Positions 35,743 to 42,296 of a stretch of 53,562 nucleotides of DNA are shown in pieces. Position numbers and translations under genes: made by a program. Source of the DNA: Bacillota bacterium. Its GTDB lineage: Bacteria; Bacillota; Bacilli; Alicyclobacillales; SLC66. Where the stretch lies: the NCBI GenBank assembly GCA_021821085.1, contig JAKACV010000015.1, forward strand, positions 1 to 53,562. Reading direction: 5' to 3'. Under the pieces are notes generated by a model. It had not been told where the DNA came from and made no database searches. It worked only from the letters and a program-made list of their open reading frames with translations. The first letter of the stretch is position 1; the number at the start of each line of letters is the position of its first letter.

Positions 35743-36402
35743 TTAACCCCTTCCAACACCTGGTATTGTTCGAATCATGCGTCCCATGTAATAAAACTCG
35801 AGAATTTGCACTGGAGTTCTCCCTTGTGTTGCCCAATATTCAGATCCCCATTGTGCCATGATTCCGGCATTACGGTATTGCCAGTTGGGGTTATTTTCAT
35901 AACCTGCGCGATAATTCAATTCAAGGATTTCACTGTCTGTTTTAACAAAGGCCAAGTTGCGCGTGGAATAATAGGCTTGATCTGTGGTTGGTTGATCAGA
36001 CTCGGCACGATAGGTCTGGAAATTGACCGTGTTGTCAACATCGAACGTAAAGCCGTCGATTGTGACGGGATGAAGGTGGTGAAACCAGGCGAACATTTTT
36101 ACTGCGATGGCGCCCGCTTCAAGTGATGATTGATTCCAATTTGGGAACCATTCATTTGGCAGTACATCACGACAGTATTGATCGAAATTGACGTTAGAGA
36201 CATAGATGATCCGTCCTCGTGAATCGGGTTCGCCAGAAGCGTTATTTTCGCGAATAGCTACACGAATGGTGCTGGGGAAGGAAGTAGAGCCAACTGCACC
36301 TGTTTGGGCTTTTGCGAACTGAGTCGGAAAGCTTGCAGATAGCATTCCACATATTAGGAATCCAAGTGTTCCAAAGAACGATAGCTGCTGAATTTTAGAC
36401 AA
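35743..36402 (-). CDS. SpoIID-like domain exported protein
   Basis: About 219 residues with a signal peptide (FFGTLGFLICGMLSASFPT). The domain VNFDQYCRDVLPNEWFPNWN then SLEAGAIAVKMFAWFHHLHP matches the core of SpoIID/LytB proteins, in which the glutamate of the PxEW/PxEM motif is catalytic in a lytic transglycosylase acting on peptidoglycan; activity here is inferred. The domain seems shorter than in true SpoIID, and the protein is not in a known sporulation operon. TTG 36402 is preferred because GGAGGTG lies 9 bases upstream; the GTG at 36414 overlaps it. Confidence 0.75.
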   Translation of the reverse strand: MSKIQQLSFFGTLGFLICGMLSASFPTQFAKAQTGAVGSTSFPSTIRVAIRENNASGEPDSRGRIIYVSNVNFDQYCRDVLPNEWFPNWNQSSLEAGAIAVKMFAWFHHLHPVTIDGFTFDVDNTVNFQTYRAESDQPTTDQAYYSTRNLAFVKTDSEILELNYRAGYENNPNWQYRNAGIMAQWGSEYWATQGRTPVQILEFYYMGRMIRTIPGVGRG

Positions 36403-36554
36403 GGATCGTGACACCTCCGTTGCGTCTTCGAATGAAAATACTTGCTGTATTCATTCCCTATCTCGCTAATATCATGCGTTTTTGCTTGTGAAATCTTTGT
36501 TTGAAGGTAAAATGATGTGTAGGCAATATACTGAGTGAGAAGGGGAGTTTCAAT

Positions 36555-37037
36555 GTGGAAGAATTGAGATTGACTGGTACAAATCAACACCGTGCACCAG
36601 AGGGATTGTCCACACTATCGTCTCTTATTATCGATCGTGGAGAGATCTATTTAGATAACGGGGCTATTCACGGAAAGGCTAAAATTGATCAAGGGATTCA
36701 CTATGACACAGTTAGTGAGAACGTTCCAAACGGGCGCAAGGTGGCAATCGTTTGGTTAACCTTGTATCGAGCTACAGGTGGTCAAGGATTTAACGGAGCT
36801 GCCAGTTGCGAATCTTTTATTGACGAGGATCAGGCAAAAGGGTTTAAACAGTTGGCTACGCACGTCAACCAGATGGAGAAGGCGGTAAAAGGGAAGGTTG
36901 ACCTCTCTCATTTAGATACAGAGGAGTATGCATTGTTGAAAAAGTTTGTGCGTGAATTTAGACCGGACTTATATGAAAATGCTTCTGAGGCTTTCTTGCA
37001 AGCATTTTCTGATGAGTCATCGTCTGCGCAAAAGTAA
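36555..37037 (+). CDS. YwhD family protein
   Basis: A 160-residue cytosolic protein matching the Bacillus YwhD family. GEIYLDNGAIHGKAKIDQGI and VPNGRKVAIVWLTLYRATGG are characteristic segments; no catalytic motif is recognisable and the role is unknown. GTG 36555 follows AAGGGGAG. It ends 13 bp before the predicted start of the arginine decarboxylase gene, so the two are probably co-transcribed. Confidence 0.75.
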   Translation: MEELRLTGTNQHRAPEGLSTLSSLIIDRGEIYLDNGAIHGKAKIDQGIHYDTVSENVPNGRKVAIVWLTLYRATGGQGFNGAASCESFIDEDQAKGFKQLATHVNQMEKAVKGKVDLSHLDTEEYALLKKFVREFRPDLYENASEAFLQAFSDESSSAQK

Positions 37038-37050
37038 GGAAGTGGATTTT

Positions 37051-38508
37051 TTGTCAGATCAATCTCAAACACCGCTTTTCACGGCGTTGCGCAAACATGC
37101 TGCACGTCATCCCTTACAATTTCACATTCCAGGTCACAAGACCGGACTTGCTATGGATCCTGAATTTCGCGATTTCATTGGGGAGCAAGCGCTGAGTATT
37201 GACCTTATTAATATTGGTCCGCTTGATGACTTGCATCATCCAACAGGAATTATTGATCAGGCGCAAAAACTCGCTGCAAAAGCATTTGGGGCAGATGCGA
37301 CCTTTTTTTCCGTGCAAGGTACAAGTGGGGCGATTATGGCAATGATTATGTCAGTCGTTGGACCAGATGATGAGATTTTGGTGCCGCGTAATATTCATAC
37401 GTCTGTCTTATCGGCAATTATTTTATCAGGTGCACGTCCCTATTTTTTGCAACCGGAAATTGATCTTCAACTCGGGATTGCTCATGGGGTGCGCATTGAA
37501 TCAGTTAGGGATGGATTGGATCGGCATCCAAATGTAAAAGCAATTATGCTGATTAATCCAACCTATTTTGGTGTTGCGACTGATTTGCGAACCGTTGCGC
37601 AACTGGCGCATGAACGTGGTGTGGTTGTTTTAGTTGATGAGGCACATGGTGTACACACACATTTTCATGAGGAGTTGCCGCCATCGGCTATGGACTCGGG
37701 GTGTGATTTAGCCGCAACAAGTGTTCATAAGTTAGGTGGGTCGCTCACGCAAAGCTCTGTGTTGAATGTGCGCGAAGGACTTGTGCGTGCACGTCATGTG
37801 CATTCTATATTGTCCTTGTTGACTACGACATCCACGTCCTATATTTTGTTAGCTTCCTTAGATGCAGCACGACGTCAATTGGCTACTCGGGGGAGAGGAA
37901 TGTTGGATCGAGCCATTGTGTTAGCCAAAAAAGCACGTGAACAATTAAATGAAATACCAGGTATTTATTGTTTCGGTAATGAAATTCTGCAGTCGTCGGC
38001 AACTTTCGCGTTTGATCCTCTTAAATTGACGATTCGGGTAGCTGATATTGGATTATCTGGCTTTGAAGTGGAGGTCATACTGCGTGAAAAATATAACATT
38101 GAAGTGGAATTATCTGATTTATATAATGTGCTATGTGTAATTTCATTTGGGGACACGGAGGCAAACGTCTCAATGCTTGTATCAGCCATCGCGGAGATTG
38201 CCAATCGAGAATTATTACAACACCATCACAAGATTCAAATCGTTGTGCCTTCAACACCTGTGCTTGCCATGAATCCTCGTGATGCGTTTTATGCTGATAC
38301 TGAGGTCGTACAGCTTGAGGCGTCTATTGGGCGAATTATTGCGGATGTAATTAAAGTCTATCCACCTGGGATTCCTGTCCTATTGCCAGGAGAAATCGTG
38401 ACCGCAGACAACGTGGCGTATATCGAAGAAAACTTGCGAGCAGGTCTGCCTGTACAGGGACCCGACGATCCTACGATTGCGACTGTTCGCGTCGTGAAAA
38501 ACAGGTGA
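37051..38508 (+). CDS. speA: Arginine decarboxylase (Orn/Lys/Arg decarboxylase family)
   Basis: About 485 residues, close to Bacillus SpeA (about 490). A fold-type I PLP enzyme: FHIPGHKTG in the N-terminal part, FSVQGTSGAIMAMIMS, VLVDEAHGVHTHF and the PLP lysine in SVHKLGGSLTQSS (about residue 227). The C-terminal domain ends with YPPGIPVLLPGE. It makes agmatine from arginine for spermidine synthesis; lysine specificity cannot be wholly excluded. TTG 37051 follows AAGGAAG by 8 bases. It begins just after ywhD. Confidence 0.87.
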   Translation: MSDQSQTPLFTALRKHAARHPLQFHIPGHKTGLAMDPEFRDFIGEQALSIDLINIGPLDDLHHPTGIIDQAQKLAAKAFGADATFFSVQGTSGAIMAMIMSVVGPDDEILVPRNIHTSVLSAIILSGARPYFLQPEIDLQLGIAHGVRIESVRDGLDRHPNVKAIMLINPTYFGVATDLRTVAQLAHERGVVVLVDEAHGVHTHFHEELPPSAMDSGCDLAATSVHKLGGSLTQSSVLNVREGLVRARHVHSILSLLTTTSTSYILLASLDAARRQLATRGRGMLDRAIVLAKKAREQLNEIPGIYCFGNEILQSSATFAFDPLKLTIRVADIGLSGFEVEVILREKYNIEVELSDLYNVLCVISFGDTEANVSMLVSAIAEIANRELLQHHHKIQIVVPSTPVLAMNPRDAFYADTEVVQLEASIGRIIADVIKVYPPGIPVLLPGEIVTADNVAYIEENLRAGLPVQGPDDPTIATVRVVKNR

Positions 38509-38533
38509 TTATTGGCATGGAATGATTTACATC

Positions 38534-38563
38534 TTGGCAAGTTTATATGATGTCATGTATAGT
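38534..38563 (+). promoter_or_regulatory. Promoter of the riboswitch-controlled LysM-3D gene
   Basis: TTGGCA (38534-38539) and TATAGT (38558-38563) with an 18-bp spacer, placing the start site near 38570, just before the aptamer. Confidence 0.55.
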
Positions 38564-38577
38564 CTACGAGACATCAC

Positions 38578-38690
38578 ATAAGCTGAATCGCATGCAAACA
38601 TGCGTACGGAGGAACCGTGTGCTTTGGGGTGAACTCACGACTGTGAGCGGGCAACCTTCGCCCGAACCCGTCAGCTAACTCCGGAAGCCA
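38578..38690 (+). ncRNA. c-di-AMP riboswitch (ydaO/yuaA element)
   Basis: The leader contains the conserved pieces of the ydaO aptamer in order: GCTGAATCGCATG, GTACGGAGGAACCG, CTTTGGGGTGAA, a variable hairpin, GCGGGCAACCTTCGCCCG, AACCCGTCAGCTAAC and CCGGAAGCCAAGG. In Firmicutes these aptamers bind cyclic di-AMP and switch off genes of ion transport and cell-wall hydrolases such as LysM/3D proteins, exactly the type of gene that follows. There is no terminator with a T-run between aptamer and gene; instead AAGGAGG (38689-38695) abuts the aptamer, so control may be at translation. The aptamer itself is close to textbook. Confidence 0.95.
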
Positions 38691-38706
38691 AGGAGGCAAA
38701 TAGCGT

Positions 38707-39588
38707 ATGAAGTTTGATTTGGCTATTGTAAAGAAGTCGATGATGACACTTGTCGGAGCAGGAGTTTTATTTGGTTCCAGTGTAAGTGCATTTGCAGCGA
38801 CGATCCCAATGGGTCCATACGTTGTGCAAGCGAACCAGTCTCCATATGCAATTGCCTTGCAAACACAAGTCTCACTGCAAAATTTTGAGAAGGTCAATCA
38901 TCTTACAAGTGCCAGCGAAATTTACCCCGGTGAAGCGGTGGCGATACCGTTCCTTTACTCTGTAAACCCTGGAGACAGTTTGTGGTATATTGCCAACCAT
39001 TATAATACGACTGTGGCATCTATTAAACAACTAAACGGACTCACATCTACTTTGATTTTCCCTGGTCAGACGCTTTTGGTCGCGAGCGGTAGTCATGCGA
39101 TGTCACCTACGACAAACGCAGGTGAATCGATAAGTGGAGATCAGCAAAATACCTCTGCGCAGACTTCGTCTCCGTCAGCAACAGACAGCAGTAACTCTGC
39201 TTCCCCGCAAGTTTCCGCCGTTGCACGTAGTGTCGTGACTCCTCAGTCGCAGATCGCCGCGCCTAGTTCCACGCAGGCAGTGAATATGGTTGCCACTTCA
39301 TATGATGCGTCTGCAGCTAGTAATGGACCTTGGGGCGCTGTTAACTATTTCGGGAAACCATTGCAGTTTGGTGATGTTGCAGTCGATCCGTCAGTGATTC
39401 CTTTAGGATCGAAATTGTTTATCAGTGGCTATTCTGATCCAGCATTGCCACGTGGTGGATTCTATGCTACGGCGAATGATGTAGGTGGTGCAATAAAGGG
39501 CAATCGACTGGATATTTTTCTTCCTACAGCGAGTCAAGCGAATCAATTTGGCATAGAAAATATCAAAGTACAGGTGATTTCAAAGTAA
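38707..39588 (+). CDS. Exported LysM-LysM-3D cell-wall protein under c-di-AMP riboswitch
   Basis: A 293-residue secreted protein. Signal peptide up to about residue 31 (VSAFAAT), then a first LysM-like domain (YVVQANQSPYAIALQTQ), a second LysM (YSVNPGDSLWYIANHYNTTV, ending in FPGQTLLV), a Ser/Gln-rich linker of about 65 residues, and a 3D domain: FGDVAVDPSVIPLGSKLFIS, ATANDVGGAIKGNRLDIFLP. Predicted to act in the wall as a lytic or remodelling enzyme (Bacillus YocH-like). Expression should respond to c-di-AMP through the leader at 38578. Distinct from the two other 3D proteins in the window by its insertion SGYSDPALPRGG within the 3D domain. Confidence 0.92.
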   Translation: MKFDLAIVKKSMMTLVGAGVLFGSSVSAFAATIPMGPYVVQANQSPYAIALQTQVSLQNFEKVNHLTSASEIYPGEAVAIPFLYSVNPGDSLWYIANHYNTTVASIKQLNGLTSTLIFPGQTLLVASGSHAMSPTTNAGESISGDQQNTSAQTSSPSATDSSNSASPQVSAVARSVVTPQSQIAAPSSTQAVNMVATSYDASAASNGPWGAVNYFGKPLQFGDVAVDPSVIPLGSKLFISGYSDPALPRGGFYATANDVGGAIKGNRLDIFLPTASQANQFGIENIKVQVISK

Positions 39589-39633
39589 ATTAGGTATACT
39601 CTAGATGACTACACGATCAGAAGGAGGAAACCA

Positions 39634-40101
39634 ATGGAGATGAAAGAAGGACAAGCTGCACCAGACTTTACGCTCGAAGCAACGGGTGCGCAGTCAATTC
39701 AACTTTCGGATCAAAAAGGACATCCAGTTGTGTTATTTTTCTATCCGAAAGACATGACTCCTGGTTGAACTCAGGAGGCAAATGAGTTTCAGGCACTCTT
39801 AGCAGAGTACTCTGAACTCGGAGCCATTGTGCTAGGGCTTAGCACAGATAGTATGACATCACACGAAAAATTTGTGCAAAAGTACAATTTAACCTATCCG
39901 CTATTGTCCGATCCGGACGCTACTGTATGCACAGTGTATGGGGTGTATAAGGAAAAGAAAATGTACGGTCGGGCATATATGGGAATTGAACGCACAACTT
40001 TTCTGATTGATGCAAAGGGCGATATTGCGCGTGTTTATCCAAAAGTGAAAGTTGATGGACACGCGGCTAAGGTTCTTAGCGACTTGAAGCAACTGATATG
40101 A
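39634..40101 (+). CDS. bcp: Bcp/PrxQ-type peroxiredoxin with in-frame TGA at the peroxidatic position (candidate selenoprotein)
   Basis: Read through one TGA, the frame gives 155 residues from ATG 39634 (AAGGAGG 6 bases upstream) to the stop at 40101. It matches Bcp/PrxQ: APDFTLEA, VVLFFYPKDMTPG-[TGA]-TQEANEF, then LGLSTDSMTSHEKFVQKYNL, YPLLSDPDATVCTVYGVYKE and GIERTTFLIDAKGDI. The TGA (39766-39768, codon 45) falls exactly at the catalytic Cys45 of Bcp, in the context TPG-x-T. The usual resolving Cys50 is Asn; Cys99 is the only cysteine. No other stop and no frameshift occur. A stem-loop overlaps the codon (AACTCA/TGAGTT, loop GGAGGCAAA) and another is at 39784-39819. Best reading: selenocysteine. 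The alternative is a nonsense mutation or sequencing error. A GTG at 39829 could give a truncated product. Confidence 0.8.
39784..39819 (+). promoter_or_regulatory. Candidate SECIS-like stem-loop downstream of the TGA
   Basis: GAGTTTCAG (39784-39792) pairs with CTGAACTC (39812-39819) leaving one bulged T; inside it ACTCT/AGAGT closes a TAGC loop. The apical loop lies 31 bases after the TGA, within the 16-37 range known for bacterial SECIS elements, but no G occupies the first two loop positions. A second hairpin (39768-39788) has loop GGAGGCAAA, which begins with G, but sits too near the TGA. Both are readings by eye. Confidence 0.35.
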
Positions 40102-40107
40102 AAAGGT

Positions 40108-40316
40108 CTCCTTTAACAGGCTTGGGAGTAGGCTTGTTAAAGAGCCTGTTCAAAAAGGGTTGAGGTAAGATGCAAGCAGGGGTTTGGTGAAGTCTGGACA
40201 TGCGCGCGGAGTGTACGATAGGTGGTACATGAGCACGCATGTCCAGTACAAGCCGAAGCCCTGCGCCGCAGAGTTCTCGACCCTTTTTAAACAACCTCTT
40301 AAAGGAGTCTTTTTTG
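40108..40316 (+). terminator. Peroxiredoxin terminator, arms separated by the repeat
   Basis: CTCCTTTAA at 40108-40116 is matched by TTAAAGGAG at 40299-40307, followed by TCTTTTTT. Between the arms lie a small 11-bp hairpin (40111-40121 with 40132-40142) and the whole palindromic repeat. The arms and T-run look like an original intrinsic terminator whose loop received the element. Confidence 0.5.
40142..40298. repeat. 157-bp palindromic MITE-like element, copy 1
   Basis: The ends are imperfect inverted repeats: GAGCCTGTTCAAAAAGGG on the left, GAGGTTGTTTAAAAAGGG as the complement of the right end (19 of 23 positions match over the longer ends). The middle folds on itself: CTGGACATGCG pairs exactly with CGCATGTCCAG, and GCAGGG with CCCTGC. 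It is flanked on both sides by TTAAA (40137-40141 and 40299-40303), which looks like a 5-bp target duplication. It has no coding capacity worth noting. A second copy, cut by the window end, is at 53437. Confidence 0.85.
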
Positions 40317-40749
40317 ATGTAAAATAGAGTTTACTTACGCCAATTTCTGCTGCTCAACTTAAATCTTCTTTGGCACCCCGTGTAAGATGGCAGTCAATAG
40401 TATGAGTCCTGAAATATTCACAGCGAAGTAAATTGCTCACTAGAAATTGGATAATTAAAGGTAGTTATGCTTTGAAGACAAATGAATGGTAGTTCTTATG
40501 TGCTTGATATGCATTTTTATCATGATGATTGACCACTTGCATGATAGTGGATATATATAGGTTTTTAGGAATGAAAAGTAATTTCTTATAAATATTTATA
40601 ACACCGGTAATAGGTGAACTATTTTTGTTCACATTAAAATACCTCTTTAAAATGCTATCTGTTCAATGCGCGGATAAGTCAGTATAATTATCACTTCACA
40701 TTGTAATTTATCCGTATTACAGTACACATGTTTAACGTTTGCATTGAAA
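40304..40749. other. AT-rich spacer without recognisable gene
   Basis: After the terminator T-run, about 430 bases are AT-rich and hold no supported gene. Frames on both strands are broken by frequent stops. A 25-codon stretch on the minus strand ending at 40359 reads as a hydrophobic peptide (VNISGLILLTAILHGVPKKI) and could be the tail of a lost membrane-protein gene. Together with the repeat and the transposase remnant this marks a scrap zone of past insertions. Confidence 0.5.
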
Positions 40750-41001
40750 CGTAAGACCCGTTATCGAAAAAATCCACCCCAAACTTTATGACGTGAAAAT
40801 CATAAGATTTTTACACCGATTGACCGCAGTAGTTACAAGTGGAAACGAGCGTACAAAAAATGGACAGCGGTTGAGCGAGTGAATAGTTGGTTAGAAGAAT
40901 CGTTTGGGTTTGAAATCCATATGATGTATGGGTTTGCGAAGATGCAGATGCGCTGTGAATTGGCGCTCTGCGTGATGCGGGCGTTGGCCGACAGGACGAA
41001 T
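40750..41001 (+). pseudogene. C-terminal fragment of an IS transposase (DDE type)
   Basis: Translation gives RKTRYRKNPPQTL, a TGA stop (40789-40791), then HKIFTPIDRSSYKWKRAYKK and WTAVERVNSWLEESFGFEIH and KMQMRCELALCVMRALADR. The RSSYKWK...Y-x-x-R/W-T-A-V-E-R-V-N-S...FG-F pattern is that of the C-terminal end of IS4/IS5-type transposases, with the conserved E of the DDE triad in AVERVN. The N-terminal catalytic region and both IS ends are missing. It is a decayed insertion sequence; the TGA here is most simply a disabling mutation. Confidence 0.8.
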
Positions 41002-41119
41002 CAAGGAAAAGAGGTCAGCGCAAAATGCTCTCTTTGTTTAACGGGTGACTTGCGGAAAAAGTGGCGCTCTTGTGGTAGGCGTTGTAAAATGGAAATAGGA
41101 TGGCAAGGAGGAGTTAGCG

Positions 41120-41470
41120 ATGGTAACACTTACAGTGGAAGCGGCGAATGTAGTCAAAGATCTTTTGTCTGATAAGGATGACGCTATGGGATTGCGGATT
41201 TTCGTAAAACCTGGAGGATGTTCAGGTTTTAGTTATGGTATGGCACTTGATATGAAGAAGGAATCAGATTTACTCCTGATGCAAGAAGGCGTTCCCGTAC
41301 TTGTAGACGAAGTTAGTTTTCCTTATATTGATGGATCGGAAATTGACTATGTAAGTGGCTTGTCTGGCAAAGGATTTAAGATTGTAAATCCAAACGCGGT
41401 ATCAAGTTGTGGTTGTGGCTCAAGTTTTCATACCAAAGATGATCCGGGAACACCTGGTAGTTGTTCATAG
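41120..41470 (+). CDS. A-type iron-sulfur carrier (IscA/ErpA/HesB family)
   Basis: A 116-residue A-type carrier that receives and delivers Fe-S clusters. The three cluster cysteines are Cys34 (KPGGCSGFSYG), Cys97 and Cys99 (SSCGCGSSF). The C-terminus is extended by about 12 residues with an additional Cys (GTPGSCS). AAGGAGGAG lies 8 bases before the ATG. It stands alone, with the degraded transposase just upstream; its promoter is not evident. Clients could include the ferredoxin, KorAB or the radical SAM protein in this window. Confidence 0.93.
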   Translation: MVTLTVEAANVVKDLLSDKDDAMGLRIFVKPGGCSGFSYGMALDMKKESDLLLMQEGVPVLVDEVSFPYIDGSEIDYVSGLSGKGFKIVNPNAVSSCGCGSSFHTKDDPGTPGSCS

Positions 41471-41479
41471 GTTTGATAT

Positions 41480-41524
41480 GACTAAAAGGAGTGGACTCCG
41501 ACAAAGAGTCCACTCCTTTTAGTC
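41480..41524. terminator. Bidirectional terminator
   Basis: A perfect 19-bp stem (GACTAAAAGGAGTGGACTC and its complement) with loop CGACAAA. The TTTTAGTC end and the AAAA on the other arm serve both the Fe-S carrier gene and the convergent DedA gene. Confidence 0.92.
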
Positions 41525-41530
41525 TGGATG

Positions 41531-42145
41531 CTAGTTCTTTTTGCTCTGTCTTGTTGTGGGACGATTGCGCAAAAAGAAAACGACAAGGATTACTATGAGT
41601 AGGGTGGCAAACACGTAGGGCAACGCAGACGTATGCTGATCAATGCTTGACCAGTGCCCACCTAGTTGGTAACCAAGCAGTGTCAAAATGTAGACCCACG
41701 GAATGCTTCCGATTGTCGTGAATAGGAGAAACTTTGTTAATTTCATATTCGCGATACCCGCCGGTAGTGAAATAAACGTGCGGATTGCGGGTAGAACCCG
41801 AGCGATGAGAACGGTGATGGAACCATATCGTGCGAACCAGTGTTCGGCAGAGTTAAAATGTTTTTTTGAGAAAAAAATGTATTTCCCATAACGCAACAAG
41901 AGGGGACGACCGCCAATACTTCCTGCATAGTAGGCAACGAGAGAGCCTACTATATTGCCGATAACACCTGCGAAAACAGCCGCTGTAAAGCTGATATTTC
42001 CCTGCCAAGCTTCGAAACCAGCAAAGGTCATGATTAGTTCACTGGGGAGTGGGATACAGGAGCTTTCCAAAGTCATCGTGATGAAAATTGCGATTATGCC
42101 ATAATGGCGAATAACGTGTTCAAGGACAAGGGAAAGACCTTGCAT
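41531..42145 (-). CDS. DedA family membrane protein (second copy)
   Basis: About 204 residues with DedA signatures: TLESSCIPLPSELIMTFAGF, GGRPLLLRYGKYIFFSKKHF and ARVLPAIRTFISLPAGIANM. It is more typical of the family than the copy at 28926 (E and P in the first motif, R-x3-P-x-x-R in the second). Likely a membrane lipid or carrier-lipid transporter. ATG 42145 follows AAAGGGG by 6 bases; the in-frame ATG 31 codons upstream is not supported. Confidence 0.9.
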   Translation of the reverse strand: MQGLSLVLEHVIRHYGIIAIFITMTLESSCIPLPSELIMTFAGFEAWQGNISFTAAVFAGVIGNIVGSLVAYYAGSIGGRPLLLRYGKYIFFSKKHFNSAEHWFARYGSITVLIARVLPAIRTFISLPAGIANMKLTKFLLFTTIGSIPWVYILTLLGYQLGGHWSSIDQHTSALPYVFATLLIVILVVFFLRNRPTTRQSKKN

Positions 42146-42216
42146 GTGATACCCCTTTCTCACTGAAAAGCAACTTTGTAGAATACAGTATACAAGGTGA
42201 GAGAACACTAGTCTAC

Positions 42217-42246
42217 TTGTCCTTTGATTCACATACATGATATAGT
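42217..42246 (+). promoter_or_regulatory. Promoter of the GT2 gene
   Basis: TTGTCC (42217-42222) and TATAGT (42241-42246) spaced by 18 bp, about 50 bp before the TTG start at 42297. Confidence 0.5.
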
Positions 42247-42296
42247 AATGAGGACTTTACGCTCGCAATGTCGAGACATGACGGGAGAGACTACGA

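Noticed and set aside
39829-40101. A separate short peroxiredoxin gene starting at GTG 39829.
   Set aside because: It would lack the first strands and the whole active site of the fold; a continuous frame with a strong Shine-Dalgarno sequence upstream reads through one TGA instead.
40076-40294. Open frame on the minus strand across the palindromic repeat, with a similar frame at 53356-53544.
   Set aside because: The shared peptide comes only from the repeat element being present twice. No Shine-Dalgarno sequence and the frames diverge at the repeat boundary.
40789-40791. TGA in the transposase fragment as a second selenocysteine codon.
   Set aside because: The gene is truncated at both ends and the position is not a Cys site in transposases; a disabling mutation is simpler.
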